The notes below the pieces were generated by a model. That model searched no databases and was not told where the DNA came from. It worked only from the letters and a program-made list of their open reading frames with translations. The position numbers and the translations under genes are program-made. A stretch of 64,000 bases of DNA, from the NCBI GenBank assembly GCA_032622095.1, contig CP136067.1, positions 127,631,030 through 127,695,029 of the forward strand, given 5' to 3'. The DNA is from Siphonodentalium dalli (Eukaryota; Mollusca; Scaphopoda; Gadilida; Siphonodentaliidae). Below are positions 22,526 to 34,524 of this stretch, one piece after another (position 1 is the first letter of the stretch; each line of letters begins with the position of its first letter).

Positions 22526-23860
22526 ATGTTAACCACAGTAAACTATAGTATAAAATTCTTAAAAACCTGTTATTTATCAACATTTTGTTCAACGAAATTT
22601 TGCCGGATTGTCATATATCTGACACACAAAAGCCACTTGACTTTAGAGTCATCCATCTTCATCCGCAATTTTGTGTAACTTTATATGAGCTAGTAATATC
22701 CAACCATCCTCCCCGTACACGAACTTTTGTTGGCATTGATGCCTTGGTCAGTGTGCGATCGGCTATGTTCAAGTTGACCTTCAAATTCGTTGCGCTCTGT
22801 GTCTTATTAATTGGTGTTATCCTGTGATTGTGTTTAAGGGTGAGATTCTACATTTCTGATAAGATTTCTACCTTCATGGGTAAGATGTGGTGCTTCATTC
22901 TGTCGATTGCGTGGCGCTTATGTGTTGCCTGTGATTGCGGTAAGTGTTCGCCCTTTCTTTGAGCTATCCAATTACGGATTTGCCGCGTATTGCGTTGCGT
23001 TGCCTTGCGTTGCGTTGAAGACCTCGTGATTTGAGCTATCCAATTACGGATTTGCCGCGTATTACGAAACTGCATGGTTATTGTGGCATCGTCTGTTGCG
23101 TTGCGTTGCGTTGCGTTGTGTTGAAGACCTCGTGATTCACATGAACAACGACCGTAGATCACTCGATAGATGGATTGACAAATGGTTGGTTTCCCTTAAC
23201 GCGTCGAAAACGAAAGCGATAATATTTGTTATCAAGAAAAACCATCGATACCATGTTTAAAGGTCACGTATTACCTATACTAGAATATGGCAACTGTATA
23301 TGGGATTCTGCCCCTGACAGTATTAAATCAACATTGGACAAACTTTACTACGATGCAGCGCGAGTGGTTTCAGGCCTAACGAGATCTTCGTCAAATGCGA
23401 CATTGTTAAAGGAACTTGGGTGGCAACCGCTACAGCGACGTAGGGATGCACAAATCTATGTCTAATGCATAAAATTGTTAACAACAAAGCCCCCCTATTC
23501 CTAACCGAACTGCTCCTACCTCGTGTCGGAGATATCAGCCGTTATTTTTAACGAAATTCAGATGATTTAGAAAACTACTTTTGTTATCTCGAAGCTTTCA
23601 AGAAAACATTCTTCCCGAGCACGATTGGTGTCTGGAATGTCTTGTCAGACGATATAAAAAGTAAAACATATGACGCTTTTAAAATTACAATTGTTCCAAA
23701 GACCAATATTCCGTTACACGTTCATCTCGGCGACCGTAAGATTAATATCAAACATTGTCGAATCAGAAACAATTGTAGCGACCTGAATTATGATAAACTT
23801 ACTAACCACATCGCTGATAACGCCATGTGCTCCTGTGGAAGCCCTGTTGAAAATGCCGAT
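22436..23860 (+). repeat. Tandem duplication, unit A (contains LINE 3' segment)
   Basis: The unit begins at TGTGCAACTCTTTAACTTAA and ends in GTTGAAAATGCCGA. The next base restarts the same unit. It contains a non-LTR segment from about 23115: DLVIHMNNDRRSLDRWI, then HVLPILEYGNCIWDSAP, LDKLYYDAARVVSGLTR and LKELGWQPLQRRRD blocks typical of the C-terminal half of CR1/Jockey-type proteins. Relative to unit B it lacks about 190 bp after GCGATAATATT. It carries an extra direct copy of TGAGCTATCCAATTACGGAT (22962 and 23031). Confidence 0.85.
22995..23125 (+). repeat. GCGTT pentamer arrays
   Basis: GCGTT is repeated several times near 22995-23025 and again near 23097-23120, each time just before GAAGACCTCGTGATT. 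Unit B has only a degenerate remnant near 24460-24475. The pentamers mark the junction between non-LINE sequence and LINE coding sequence. Confidence 0.75.
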
Positions 23861-25409
23861 GTGCAACTCTTTAACTTAACTCCGCAGACATGCATGGAAA
23901 TCCCCATTCAAAATTGGTCACTTAACCTCCCCATTAATTGCCCAAAAATAATGTTAACCACAGTAAACTATAGTATAAAATTCTCAAAACCTGTTATTTA
24001 TCAACATTTTGTGTAACGAAATTTTGCCGGATTGTCAAATATCTGACACACAAAAGCCACTTGACTTTAGAGTCATCCATCTTCATCCGCAATTTTGTGT
24101 AACTTTATATGAGCTAGCAATATCCAACCATCCTCCCCGTACACGAACTTTTGTTGGCATTGATACATATAGGCATGCCTTGATCAGTGTGCGATATCGG
24201 CTATGTTCAAGTTGACCTTCATATTCGTTGCGCTCTGTGTCTTATTAATTGGTGTTATCCTGTGATTGTGTTTAAGGGTGAGATTCTACATTTCTGATAA
24301 GATTTCTACCTTCATGGGTAAGATGTGGTGCTTCATTCTGTCGATTGCGTGGCGCTTATGTATTGCCTGTGATTGCGGTAAGTGTTCGCCCTTTCTTTGA
24401 GCTATCCAATTACGGATTTGCCGCGTATTACGAAACTGCATGGTTATTGTGGCATCGTCTGTTGCGTTACGTTGTGTTGAAGACCTCGTGATTCACATGA
24501 ACAACGACCGTAGATCACTCGATAGATGGATTAACAAATGGTTGGTTTCCCTTAACGCGTCGAAAACGAAAGCGATAATATTCCAAGGTCAGCAATCAAC
24601 ATGCCAGCGCACAGCAGATCTTATATTTTGTTCAAACAAACTTGACATAGTTGAGGACCACCGACACCTTGGAGTAATGTTCCAGTTCGATCTCAAATGG
24701 AACCTTGCTAACGACAACATCTACAGGAATGCATGCGCTTCGCTCTCAAAAATACGCAAATTAAATATATTGTTATCAAGAAAAACCATCGAATACCATG
24801 TTTAAAGGTCACGTATTACCTATACTAGAATATGGCAACTGAATATGGGATTCTGCCCCTGACAGTATTAAATCAACATTGGACAAACTTTACTACGATG
24901 CAGCGCGAGTGGTTTCAGGCCTAACGAGATCTTCGTCAAATGCGACATTGTTAAAGGAACTTGGATGGCAACCGCTACAGCGACGTAGGGATGCACAAAA
25001 ACTATGTCTAATGCATAAAATTGTTAACAACAAAGCCCCCCTATTCCTAACCGAACTGCTCCTACCTCGTGTCGGAGATATCAGCCGTTATTTTTTACGA
25101 AATTCAGATGATTTAGAAAACTACTTTTGTTATCTCGAAGCTTTCAAGAAAACATTCTTCCCGAGCACGATTGGTGTCTGGAATGTCTTGTCAGACGAAA
25201 TAAGAAGTAAAACATATGTAATTTTAAAATTACAATTGTTCCAAAGACCAATATTCCGTTACACGTTCATCTCGGCGACCGTAAGATTAATATCAAACAT
25301 TGTCGAATCAGAAACAATTGTAGCGACCTGAATTATGATAAACTTACTAACCACATCGCTGCATGATAACGCCAAGTGCTCCTGTGGAAGTCCTGTTGAA
25401 AATGCCGAA
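23861..25409 (+). repeat. Tandem duplication, unit B
   Basis: Second copy of unit A with few substitutions. It retains the 190 bp missing from A and then runs on into LINE 3' sequence not present in A. This makes B the probable parental locus and A the duplicated copy. Confidence 0.85.
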
Positions 25410-26030
25410 CACTATTTGTTTTGCATTGCCCCTTTTATATGCATCATCGCACGGAATTGGTACAAACCATGAGATCATTTGGTGTATTATCATATGAAGC
25501 TCTTATCAATGGAGATATTACCCTAACACATAACGAGAACAATATCATTATAGAAGCAGCTTTTACATTTATCAAATTGTCTGGCAGGTTTGCGACTTGT
25601 TGCGAATGACCTCCCGCTAATCCACTAATACGATTGACCCCTTGTCATGTGCCCACACACCGCCTATTACCGTAACACGATCGACCCCTCCCCTAAATAG
25701 TTGTCCTCCCAATGTGACAACACCCCTAATTTCTATTTAATAACCCTCCTATAGTCATGCCCCATCCAAATATTCCCTAATAAACCCCGTCATCGTTCTT
25801 CGATCCTCTTACGAAAATCATACTTAACCTGGTTTGATCTAGTGTACTCATTTGATCCATCATGCCCGTCATACCAAACCTATTTATAAATATTACTCAG
25901 TTTACTTATGTTTGAATTTATGTTTGTCGTAGGGAGCGGAGGTCCAGCTAAGTTTCCAGAACTTGTCCTCCAATCCCTTATAATTATGTATTAATACATC
26001 CATTATACATGACAATAAATATGTTTAAAT
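24478..26030 (+). mobile_element. LINE C-terminal region and 3' end (CR1/Jockey-like)
   Basis: From about 24478 the frame reads through LDRWINKWLVSLNASKTKA, HRHLGVMF, the EYGN.IWDSAP block, LKELGWQPLQRRRDAQKLC and WNVLSDEIRSK. It ends in a CSCG...ENAEHYLFC zinc-knuckle-like motif (about 25378-25427) and a final LINGDITLTHNEN...FIKLSGRF segment ending at about 25607. Frameshifts occur near 24800, 24842 and 25340. An AATAAA near 26013 precedes a TTAAATCAAAAAG stretch, a plausible 3' end. The N-terminal half including YADD is absent, as expected for a 5'-truncated insertion. Confidence 0.8.
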
Positions 26031-26189
26031 CAAAAAGTCTGTTGCGTTCTTCTTCTGTAGACGGAACTTTTTATTATTATTTTTTTTGCAGTGTTTAGTT
26101 TATTTACTCAGACACAATATGTGCAACATGAGACAAGAATAAGATAAATAACATGGGTAAATTAACTCACTATACAGAGAACAAAACAA

Positions 26190-26391
26190 ATATAAGCATC
26201 ACCCTTCATCACCATCAGTGTCGTCATCGTCTACGCCATTATAATCATCATCATTATCGTTATCATAATCAACATCAACGTCACTATCACCAGTATCACC
26301 GTCGTCATCAGCATCATCATCATTATCATTATCATTATCATTATCATCATCATCATCATCATCATCATCACCATCGGTATCATCGTCTTGG
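26190..26391 (+). repeat. CAT/ATC trinucleotide microsatellite
   Basis: Imperfect CAT, CAC and TAT triplets become a nearly pure CAT run from about 26308 to 26372. The 91-codon His/Tyr-rich frame across it is only a product of the repeat. Confidence 0.9.
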
Positions 26392-26486
26392 TCGAAGCTG
26401 TATAATATTAATTGCTGTGCTCGGTTAACTTAAGACCCTTATTTATGAACATCGATAGGTTGCGCAATGTATTAATATCGGTTTAA

Positions 26487-27339
26487 TTATTTAATTCTAA
26501 GTTCACGGAGATTAGGGCATTTCATCAGGAAATGATACTCGTCCCCTTGTTCCACTTTGCATATGCCACACAATGCATCGTTGGTAGCCACTGCTTGTTT
26601 GAGCTTTCCTTTTTTCCATCGAGTCACTTCTACAGCAAGTCTATGATTTGCTGTCCTCAGTCGTTGTATATGAATACTAAATGAAAAGTTCAAAGTGTAA
26701 CATTTGGAAAAAGACGGTTTATCTTTCAAGTGGGTATAAAATGCCCCCCATTGATGATTTTGTAACGTCATCAGTCCACATTGTGTGAAAGTTGTTTATC
26801 AAAGCCTTATGTAAGCTACGTACCATAATCGGGGTAAGTGAAGATTGATTTTCCCACGCCCATGTAAATCCAGTTTGAGTCAGTGTATTTTTATAAAGGT
26901 CAATAATTTTGAACTGTTTGCCGAGTGTACTCATTTTATAAACAAGAGTATACAATTTCGCAGCTATTCTCTCTTGGTTGGTACTATCAACTAATTTGGA
27001 CCAAAATGATACCATGCGCTTTTTAATCTCGATATCTAGAGGCCATCGTCCAAGTTCACCATATACTATGTAATTTGGAGTGCTTGATTTCATACGCGTT
27101 AATAATTTGCAAAATTTCAAATGCACAGCTTCTATAGTCTTGGTGCTTTCAAATCCCCAGACTTCACACCCGTATAATAATATCGGTTGAATCAAGTAAT
27201 CAAACAGTTTTAAAGACAGATCAATAGGTAGGTGTACGGTTCTGATGTTAGACAGAAGACCGAACATGGCCTTTGTTGCCTTTGATCGTATATTCTTGAT
27301 TGCGCGACAGAATCTACTCGATTTCGAATTTTTCGACAT
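26487..27339 (-). mobile_element. LINE C-terminal fragment (DEYHF zinc-knuckle family)
   Basis: A 206-codon minus-strand frame includes CRAIKNIRSKATKAMFGLLS, LPIDLSLKLFDYLIQPILLY and GCEVWGFES, i.e. the segment after the reverse transcriptase palm. A second frame contains the terminal LRTANHRLAVE...RW...CGIC...GDEYHFLMKC motif. The two frames overlap through a frameshift near 26745. The protein normally continues past the last motif, but here it stops, so the 3' end is truncated. A near-identical copy lies at 45170-45704 on the plus strand. Confidence 0.85.
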
Positions 27340-28067
27340 GGCACTTCGATTAAGTTTTTAGTTCCTTGTTTAGTTATTTTAAAAAACTTTCGACAGATCG
27401 ATATTATTGTCATCCGAAGTCAGCTCTAAGGCCGGAACGAGAGATTCAATCAGTATATTGACAGAGCACAGCAATATTGTCATCGAGATACCGAATTAAT
27501 CAGTTAATTATTGCTAATGTATCGGCCAATGGAGGAATGTATTCACTCAGGAACAATTACATGTGTTCATTCCGTGGTAATTCTTATTATATCAAGGAAA
27601 TGGACTCCCGACTATCTGGACTTTAAGGTAATATAAATCCTTAATATCATCGTTCGTCGAACCATCAGAGCGTTTAATGGTCAATGGTTATGGAAGTTTT
27701 AATTACATTTTATCAAATGTTAACGCTACACGATATTCACGGTTAACAACGAACTTGGTTCTGGGGCTTTCTCAGCAATGCCCGCTATTGAACGATTGAC
27801 GTCCGTGCTAACAGCGATGTATATATCATTTACGTTCATGGTGCTAACTGCTTGTTCGAATGGAGTTCTGTGCTGCATCCATGTTTAGTATGTGGACATG
27901 ACGTTAAGAGTTATTTATAACCTGAATCTGTTATTACTATTGGAAGTGACATCATCTGTGACATCACGATCTATTTATATTATTGCCATGTTTATCAGTG
28001 ACGTCAATTCTATATGGACCACGCAGTGTCTACTTTCATATAGTGACATCATCGTGGAATTCAAGAT
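27325..28067 (+). repeat. Left flank of the 12-kb element; inverted copy at 46210-46975
   Basis: This non-coding stretch contains AGCTCTAAGGCCGGAACGAG, GCCAATGGAGGAATGTATTC and CCGACTATCTGGACTTTAAG. It is found almost base for base on the opposite strand at 46210-46975, with a few small indels. It ends at 28063-28067 with AAGAT, where the uninterrupted copy continues into sequence found here only after 40203. Confidence 0.85.
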
Positions 28068-28215
28068 AGTAGGGCGGCTCCGTGTCAAAAAAAGGGTGAA
28101 TCGTGCATTTTAAGGTAAAAGCAACAAACTTTGTATACAACATCCTGAGGTGATATCTTGTGGATTTGGATATCATGCCAAGCTAGGGAAAGCCCATGGT
28201 TGCCATGGTAACCAC
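28068..28215 (+). repeat. Left terminal inverted repeat of the 12-kb element
   Basis: Starts AGTAGGGCGGCTCC, with ATCGTGCATTTTAAGGTAAA near 28098 and GATATCATGCCAAGC near 28168, ending near the GGTTGCCATGGTAACC palindrome. It is more diverged from the right end than the internal copy at 34525 is. Confidence 0.7.
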
Positions 28216-28290
28216 CGAAAAACATAGCCGCCAAAAATGCCAAATTGGCTTTTTGCGGAATTGCGATTTTGGTCCCCTCTCCCTGCACTG

Positions 28291-28575
28291 CACCCCTGAC
28301 TCAAATAGCGCCACTTTTGCCATTTAGAAAGCACACGATTAGATTCCTCGTTTCATAGAGAAGAATGTGTATCAACTTTGTGGAAATCGGCGCTAAACAG
28401 GTTTATTAATTATTGTGCACCTCTCCCCTTCCATGCACCCCTGACTCAAATGGCGCCACTATTGACGTCTGTAAACCACACCATTAGATTCATCATGGAG
28501 ATGATTATGTATAAGTTTGGTGGAAATCGGCGACAATTTTGTTTCTGCCCTTCTCCCCTTTTGTGCCCCTGACAA
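28291..28575 (+). repeat. Tandem repeat, about 140-bp unit, two copies plus edge
   Basis: CACCCCTGACTCAAAT recurs at 28291 and 28436, and the start CCCCTGAC again near 28566. Between them are GCGCCACT, ATTAGATTC and GTGGAAATCGGCG at matching positions. Confidence 0.8.
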
Positions 28576-28708
28576 CAACAGCATCACTTTAGAAAATGTT
28601 AACCCGCACTATCTTATCCATTATCTTTCTTGTAAGAAAAAGTACCAAAATAGACCTCTCTATTGGTATCGAGATGGTCCCTGTAAATTGTTATGGAACA
28701 GACATTGG

Positions 28709-28711
<3 letters not shown>

Positions 28712-28772
<61 letters not shown>
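28712..28772. repeat. (AT)n microsatellite
   Basis: About 60 bp of uninterrupted AT/TA. The Ile/Tyr-rich frames across it are artefacts of the repeat. Confidence 0.95.
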
Positions 28773-28776
<4 letters not shown>

Positions 28777-28879
28777 CACAGTTTAAAGTAACGTGTGCAC
28801 AGTTATATATATGGTCCAAGAATAACATGAGACATCATAGTGTCAAGGAGACAACCCAGCTTTACACAACGTCATTTCC

Positions 28880-29480
28880 TGGGCGCATTTAGCTTGCATC
28901 GGAAGTGATCAACGTAGAAATCTTCCTTCCGGGTTCGGTGTATTCTGTTTGCTGAGAACAGTTTTTGGAATGGGAAGATCGAATATTGATTCTTTCCACA
29001 TTCATCCAAATGTTCACTCAGTGAAATTTTGCGATATTCTGGATGATTTATCTCGAACAACAACTGTATATACACGCAAAAGAAAGTTTCCCGACTAACA
29101 TCAGTGACCATATTATCCATACCTGGGCACTCGGATATACGCGGAATTCTGTTCTTTAATTGCCTGTTGGATTGTGGGACTTTTATGAATTTTGCTTAGT
29201 CCGTAAGAGCTGCATTTCATCTCAAATTTTGTGAGATATTCGGCTTCTTTATCAGTTAGGCATTTAGAGAACTTTGTGACAAACTTCTCCTCATTTGTAG
29301 GAAGTGTCTTGTAAAAACGATCGTCCAAGAGTGTATCTTCCGATGTGTTGGCATAGTCGGTCGCTTCCATAATCTCCAGTGCACCTCCTTTGTCTGCTCT
29401 TTTACAAACAATAGTGTTGTCAGAACAAAGACGATTTTTTGAACAGCTGGATGGGCGTATGTGACCCAGTTTGTGATTTC
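28880..29480 (-). mobile_element. Penelope-like element remnant with internal deletion
   Basis: The minus-strand frame carries CKRADKGGALEIMEATDYA (around 29350-29405), LLDDRFYKTL and YGLSKIHKSPT. This is the conserved N-terminal block of Penelope-like reverse transcriptases. The next segment on the same strand (29120-28880) has LSEHLDECG and RTRKEDFYVDHFRCKLN, which resembles the C-terminal end of their GIY-YIG endonuclease. The catalytic reverse transcriptase core that should lie between is missing, so the element is internally deleted and dead. The GIY-YIG reading is an inference from one short motif. Confidence 0.65.
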
Positions 29481-29925
29481 TAGATGGACTGGTGGCAGCA
29501 CAAGAATACCCGTGGTTGCTGTGATTATGCATACATATTGGAATTTGGCAACGAGAAATTGTTAATTTCCTCCACGCACGACTTACACCCAATTTTTGAA
29601 CAGCTGGACAGGTTAATTGTGACCTAGTTTTTTTTATTTTGAGATGAACTAGTAGCGGCACAAAACGAATCCAGAACAATAGTGTCGTGGCTGCTATGGT
29701 TATGCCTACGCATGCGATTTAGCAACGAAAACTGACCTTTTTTCATTATGTTGACCCCATGCACGACTTACGCCCAATTTTGAACAGCTGGACGAGCGTA
29801 TGTGACCTGGTTTGTGATTTCTAGATGGACTAGTTGCGGCACAAGAAGAATCCAGAAAGGATGGCACCGTAGCTGCTGTGATTATGGATACATACATGTG
29901 GGCGATTCAGTAACGATTGTTATCA
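29435..29925 (+). repeat. Tandem repeat, 155-185 bp unit, three copies
   Basis: Units start with TTTTGAACAGCTGGA at about 29438, 29593 and 29779. They share GTGACC, ATTTCTAGATGGACT, GCGGCACAA and GTGATTATG. Unit ends CATGCACGACTTACGCCCAA and GCGATTTAGCAACGAAAA resemble parts of the satellite at 32240-33010, so the two arrays are probably one diverged family. Confidence 0.8.
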
Positions 29926-32239
29926 TATTATGAGAACTGGGAACTAGAAACTGGGGTTGGTCTGGGAACTAGTAGCGGAATTCATGGAACTTGTGTAAGG
30001 GCAGATATGAAGCTACTCACAAACTCACAAAAAACCTTCAACGGCATTACAGCACAATAAATTGGGTTGATACAGTGCAATTCTAATATGGGTGAATCTG
30101 TGTTTAAAAAAAAATAAGAATTAAAAGATTATTTAGCTGGTTTTGAATGAGATGATATATACCGTACCACGGTGCCACATACCAATGCAAACTGTATGTA
30201 CTCTATATATGTAGACATCAGAGGCTACATAGGTGAAGCGGTACCTCCCTGGTGTTACTTGTAACAATCTTAGTCGACGAATCTTAATGCGCATGGAATT
30301 ATACCTGCTAAGTTAATGGCACCTAATCGTATCGTTGTCTCCTAAAATTTTGTGGACCGAACAATGAAGAGCATTTTTTTTGATAATTCATGTTTCCGAT
30401 GGGTGGGAAGGTAGTGTGGGGACCGTGGATATAATCTAGGAATCTGGTACTGATATATACGGCGCGGCAATGCCGATAGCTGTGTGGTTTAGAATAATTC
30501 AAGTGTCCGATGGGCGGTCGAGTTGGATTGTCTTCATCTAGAAATGATACACCAAATCATATTAAATAAAAGGTCGACCGACCACAATGTCCCTGGAGAC
30601 GGTGGCTAACTGAAAAAGATATGTCCGGAATAAATGTCATCATCCGGAAACCTCAAATGTTGAAAATCAAGAAAATTCGTCAAACTAGGGGCCATAATTG
30701 CGGTAGAAAAGATCGGATAAGTCTGGTTTTCGAACTCGTTCAAGATATTTTTTAAAAACAGCTCTTACGCAAAACAATGTTAAAATCGGTTAATATTTGT
30801 TCAATTTATTGCGCTAACGAGCTAGAAAAGTCGGCAAAAATGACAAGAACTCGACAAAAATGGTTCCAACCAAACTCAGAATTGCAGGTTCCAACGATGT
30901 TTAATATCTGTGCCAAATTAAAAAAAAATGACTGGAAAATGACGGAATATGTACACAGGCTCGGGCTAAAGTTGGGTCCCAGGATGAATGATGCTATGTC
31001 AAAAATGTTTTCTGTTAAATATGTATGGCAGTGTGCGTTTTAGTCATGGTTTGGACGATGAACCCATTTCTTTGTGATAGATGCCAAGATTAATCAATTA
31101 ATTTGCAATTGAGTTAAAGGGAGGTAAAAGCTATTCTGCATCATAAGTTTCAAGATCTATCCAAGTAGACCCACGGAGCGTCGATAAACATAGCGGTATT
31201 TTCAATTAGGAGATTCATTTCAATAGAAGATTGTGTGTCAGTATCTATAGAGTGATTTTTAATCACCTCTCCAATTCTGTTCGCTGCCACCAGTCTCATA
31301 AGATTAATATATGGATTTCCAGAATAACAGGTGCGCCGTGGGTGGTAAAAGCCTTTTGTATTTATCACATTGAGTGCTTCTTTCAACGGTTTACATTTCA
31401 ACATCATAAACCCCTTCCTGCTGAAACTTTGACGAGCGGCACATGCCAATCGATATAGGTATCGCTGGGCATGTATTGACAAGGCTGAAATATAGCTCCA
31501 GTCTTATAATTGATGCTGCGTACACAGAATGACAATTCTTTCATGAAATTCCTATCCGATTGATTATTACAATACAAATTGGCATTGTCTTGGAGAATGA
31601 CTATATATATATATATTGCATATTTTGGTTATAAATGTTGGAATCGTTGTCCGACTTAAGTTGGCTGAATATTAGGCACAAATAAATTGCTAGTTTTCCG
31701 GGTGACATCCTGTCTGAGTGTAAACAAGAAGTCAAGACTGTCACCTTATAATCAACTTGTTTTATAGTATTAGTGTATACTTAATGCAGATATAAACAAA
31801 TAAAAATACCGTATACATGAAGATGTTGTCCGTGTGGGATGAGGTGTGTTGACAATTAATTTGGAAATGCCGCGCCACCTCATACATGTACTATAGGCTA
31901 TAGTCCCGGCTTTGGCCAGTGGGTCGATAGTCGGTGTGACTATACAGAGCGTTTAGGATTTCAAGTGGGTTTCACTGATCTCTTCGTGGTATACCTGCCA
32001 GTATCTTGGGTTCTGGGACTTCTCTTCCCGATATCGTGACGTCGTATCGTTTTACCACTATTTAGACATGGCAGAAAATCGCCACCATCTGCTCCTCTGG
32101 TATTTAAACAATTAAATCGACAATATGGATAGAGAAACCCCAGATCCATCAGGACCTAAAACTCATACGTATTTTCAACAACAGACTGGGAGATGTTACA
32201 AAAAAACAAAGAAATGTTTTTGAAAACCGTTTCGCAGCC
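29926..32239. other. Unrecognised interior of the 12-kb element; two small ORFs
   Basis: No known gene is recognised. An 88-codon plus-strand frame (30777-31043) and a 110-codon minus-strand frame (31150-31482, with several Cys/Arg/Tyr residues) have no motif I can name and no neighbours to support them. CCGATGGGTGGG/CCGATGGGCGG recurs at about 30397 and 30510. A short (TA)n tract lies near 31602. Confidence 0.5.
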
Positions 32240-33010
32240 CATAAACATGATTACGTAGCTAGACGCATGGCGGCCTCCCGGGAATCCTTGCATTTTCATG
32301 CGGTGCCACTCGGTGGGCGTCCACGGGACAGGGACGCAACCATATAACCCCTTCCAAATGTTCGACAATTTGGCTGAAGTCGTGCACGGAGCTCAACATT
32401 GCAATTTTTGTTGCTAAATCGGCTGCGTGGCCAGAACCATTGCAGTCACAAGGGAATCCTTCCGTGTACATATGGTCGTGCCCCTGTTATATATAAGATG
32501 CCATCGGTGGCACCGCACGGAAATGCCAGGATTCCAGGGTGGCCGCCATGGTTCTGGCTACGCAGCCGATTTAGTAACAAAACGTGCTATTTGGACACTC
32601 CGTGCACGACTTCAGCCCTATTTTCGAAAATATGGAACGGTCTCCATTCACGACTTCAGACCAATTTTCGAATATTTTGAAGGGGCTATATAGTCACGTC
32701 CCTGTCCTATAGATGCCCGCTGGGTGGCAACGCACGAAAATGCAAGAATTCCCGGGTGGCCACCATGGAACTAGCTACGCAGCCGATTTAGTATCAAAAG
32801 GGGCTATTTTGACACTCCGTGCACGACTTCAGCCCTATTTTCGAAAATATGGAACGGGTTATATGGTTGCCCCCCTGTCCTATATAGATGCCCGCTGTGC
32901 GGCACCGCACGAGAATTCAAGGATTCCCTTGTGACTGCCATGGTGCTGGCCACGCAGCCGATTTAGCAACAAAAGTGCAATGTTGAGGTCCATGCACGAT
33001 ACATATATCA
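32240..33010. repeat. Satellite array with head-to-head inversion
   Basis: Units of roughly 175-210 bp contain AGATGCCCGCTG, GGCACCGCACG, ACGCAGCCGATTTAG, CTCCGTGCACGACTTCAGCC and ATTTTCGAAAATATGGAACG. From about 32470 rightward they run in direct orientation, with starts near 32497, 32709 and 32885. From about 32460 leftward the same words appear reverse-complemented, so the array switches direction at about 32460-32475. No coding function; the small frames are repeat shadows. Confidence 0.8.
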
Positions 33011-33104
33011 TATTTTTATCAAGGTAAAATAATCACGAAACCGTTGGGGTTAAACAAAATTAATAATGATTTCCATATTACTACGGGACATTTACTAGGG
33101 CTGG

Positions 33105-33995
33105 GACAACTGTTCAAAAACTGGTTCCTTGTATACTTTTTAGTAGAAGCATGGCATGCATATTTTCAACATCGGAAGGGTTGTGATAAAAAAAATTGCA
33201 CTCTATTCCAATGTTTTAATGTCACGTGATCTCCAAATCCAAGATGGCTGCCGTCTTAAGCAAAAATCAGGATATTTTCGAGGATTTTTGTGCATGTTTT
33301 TGACCAAATCTACCCCAAATAGCGGCCATATATCCCCAAATCATCCGGTTCACTTGTCTTTATTGTTTACTGGTTCAGTCGAAACAGCAGATATGCCCAG
33401 GAAGGTTGGAGTTAACATTGTGGGTGGTTTAACTCAGATGAAATATAGATTTATAACATTGTACGCAAGACCCGATATAGTTGAAAACGGTCATTGTTCA
33501 TTTTGACGTTAGAGCTGTATGGCTAGTTAACCTTCATCAATTTTGTTCTAACTCTATGGTTAATTGACATTCATCAAACACCTTAAAGACAATACAAGGA
33601 ATGAAATAGAATTCAATATGACGTTGGTGTGATTTAATGTGGTTTAATGTCACGTGACCTCTATGGTTGTCAGATAAAATATAGATTTATAACATTGTAC
33701 GCAAGACCCGGTATAGTTGAAAACGGTCATTGTTCATTTTGCCGTTAGAGCTGTATGGCTCGTTAACCTTAATACATTTTTGTTCTATCTCTAACTCTAT
33801 GGTTAATTAACATTCATCCAACACCTTAAAGACAATACAAGGAATGAAATAGATTTCACTAGTGTGGGGGCAACTATTCAAAAACTGGTTCCTTGTATAC
33901 TCATCTTAGTAGCAGCATGGCATGTGCATTTTCAACATCAGGATGGGTTGTGCTAAATAATTGGACTCTATTCCAATTTTCAATGTCAATCGACT
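33105..33995 (+). repeat. Nested direct repeats P-Q-Q-P
   Basis: P contains CAAAAACTGGTTCCTTGTAT and TTTCAACATC, at 33105-33232 and 33866-33995. Q contains ATAGATTTATAACATTGTAC, GGTCATTGTTCATTTTG and CACCTTAAAGACAATACAAG, at about 33440-33625 and 33675-33855. The order P Q Q P, all in the same orientation, implies at least two duplication steps. Confidence 0.8.
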
Positions 33996-34009
33996 AATCT
34001 AATGTACAG

Positions 34010-34524
34010 CATAAGAAACTCATCTGACATCCAAGTATTAAGAATAAAGTTATTCACCACCCCTCCAACCCACCAACCAATACATAATTTCAGATCGCAG
34101 ATTTTTATTCGCAATTCGACTTCCAGTTCTATGAAATGTTTGTTTATGAATGAAGGATCGTCTAATAAAATACAAAAAGTTAGAAACTTATCTACGTCGA
34201 AGTTTAAAGACCAATGTTATTCGCCACCCCAAGTTTGAAGAATAAAGTTATTCGCCACCCCACCCAATTCAGATCGATGATTTTTGTTCGCAATTCCAGT
34301 TCTAAAAATGATTGTTTTTGATTGAAGGATTATCTAATATTATGCACAAAATAACAAACTCATATGACATCCAAGTATTGAGAATAAAGTTATTTGATAA
34401 CCCCCAGCCCACACCCAACCATCTTACAGAATTTCTTATCGCAGATTTTTGTTCGTATTTCCACTGCCAGTTCTATAAAATGATTGTTTATGATTGAAGG
34501 CGTCTAATCTAATGCACAAATAGT
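34010..34524 (+). repeat. Tandem repeat, about 170-bp unit, three copies
   Basis: Each unit has a GACATCCAAGTATT-like start, AATAAAGTTATTCGCCACCC, CAGATCG.AGATTTTTGTTCG and CAGTTCTA..AAATG.TTGTTTATGA. Units begin near 34010, 34181 and 34351. The AATAAA words are part of the repeat, not evidence of a gene end. Confidence 0.8.

Noticed and set aside
26153-26428. His/Tyr-rich 91-codon frame
   Set aside because: It is a translation of a CAT microsatellite.
28517-28892. Ile/Tyr-rich frames
   Set aside because: They are translations of the (AT)n tract.
34002-34497. AATAAA polyadenylation signals
   Set aside because: They recur because they are part of the 170-bp tandem unit.
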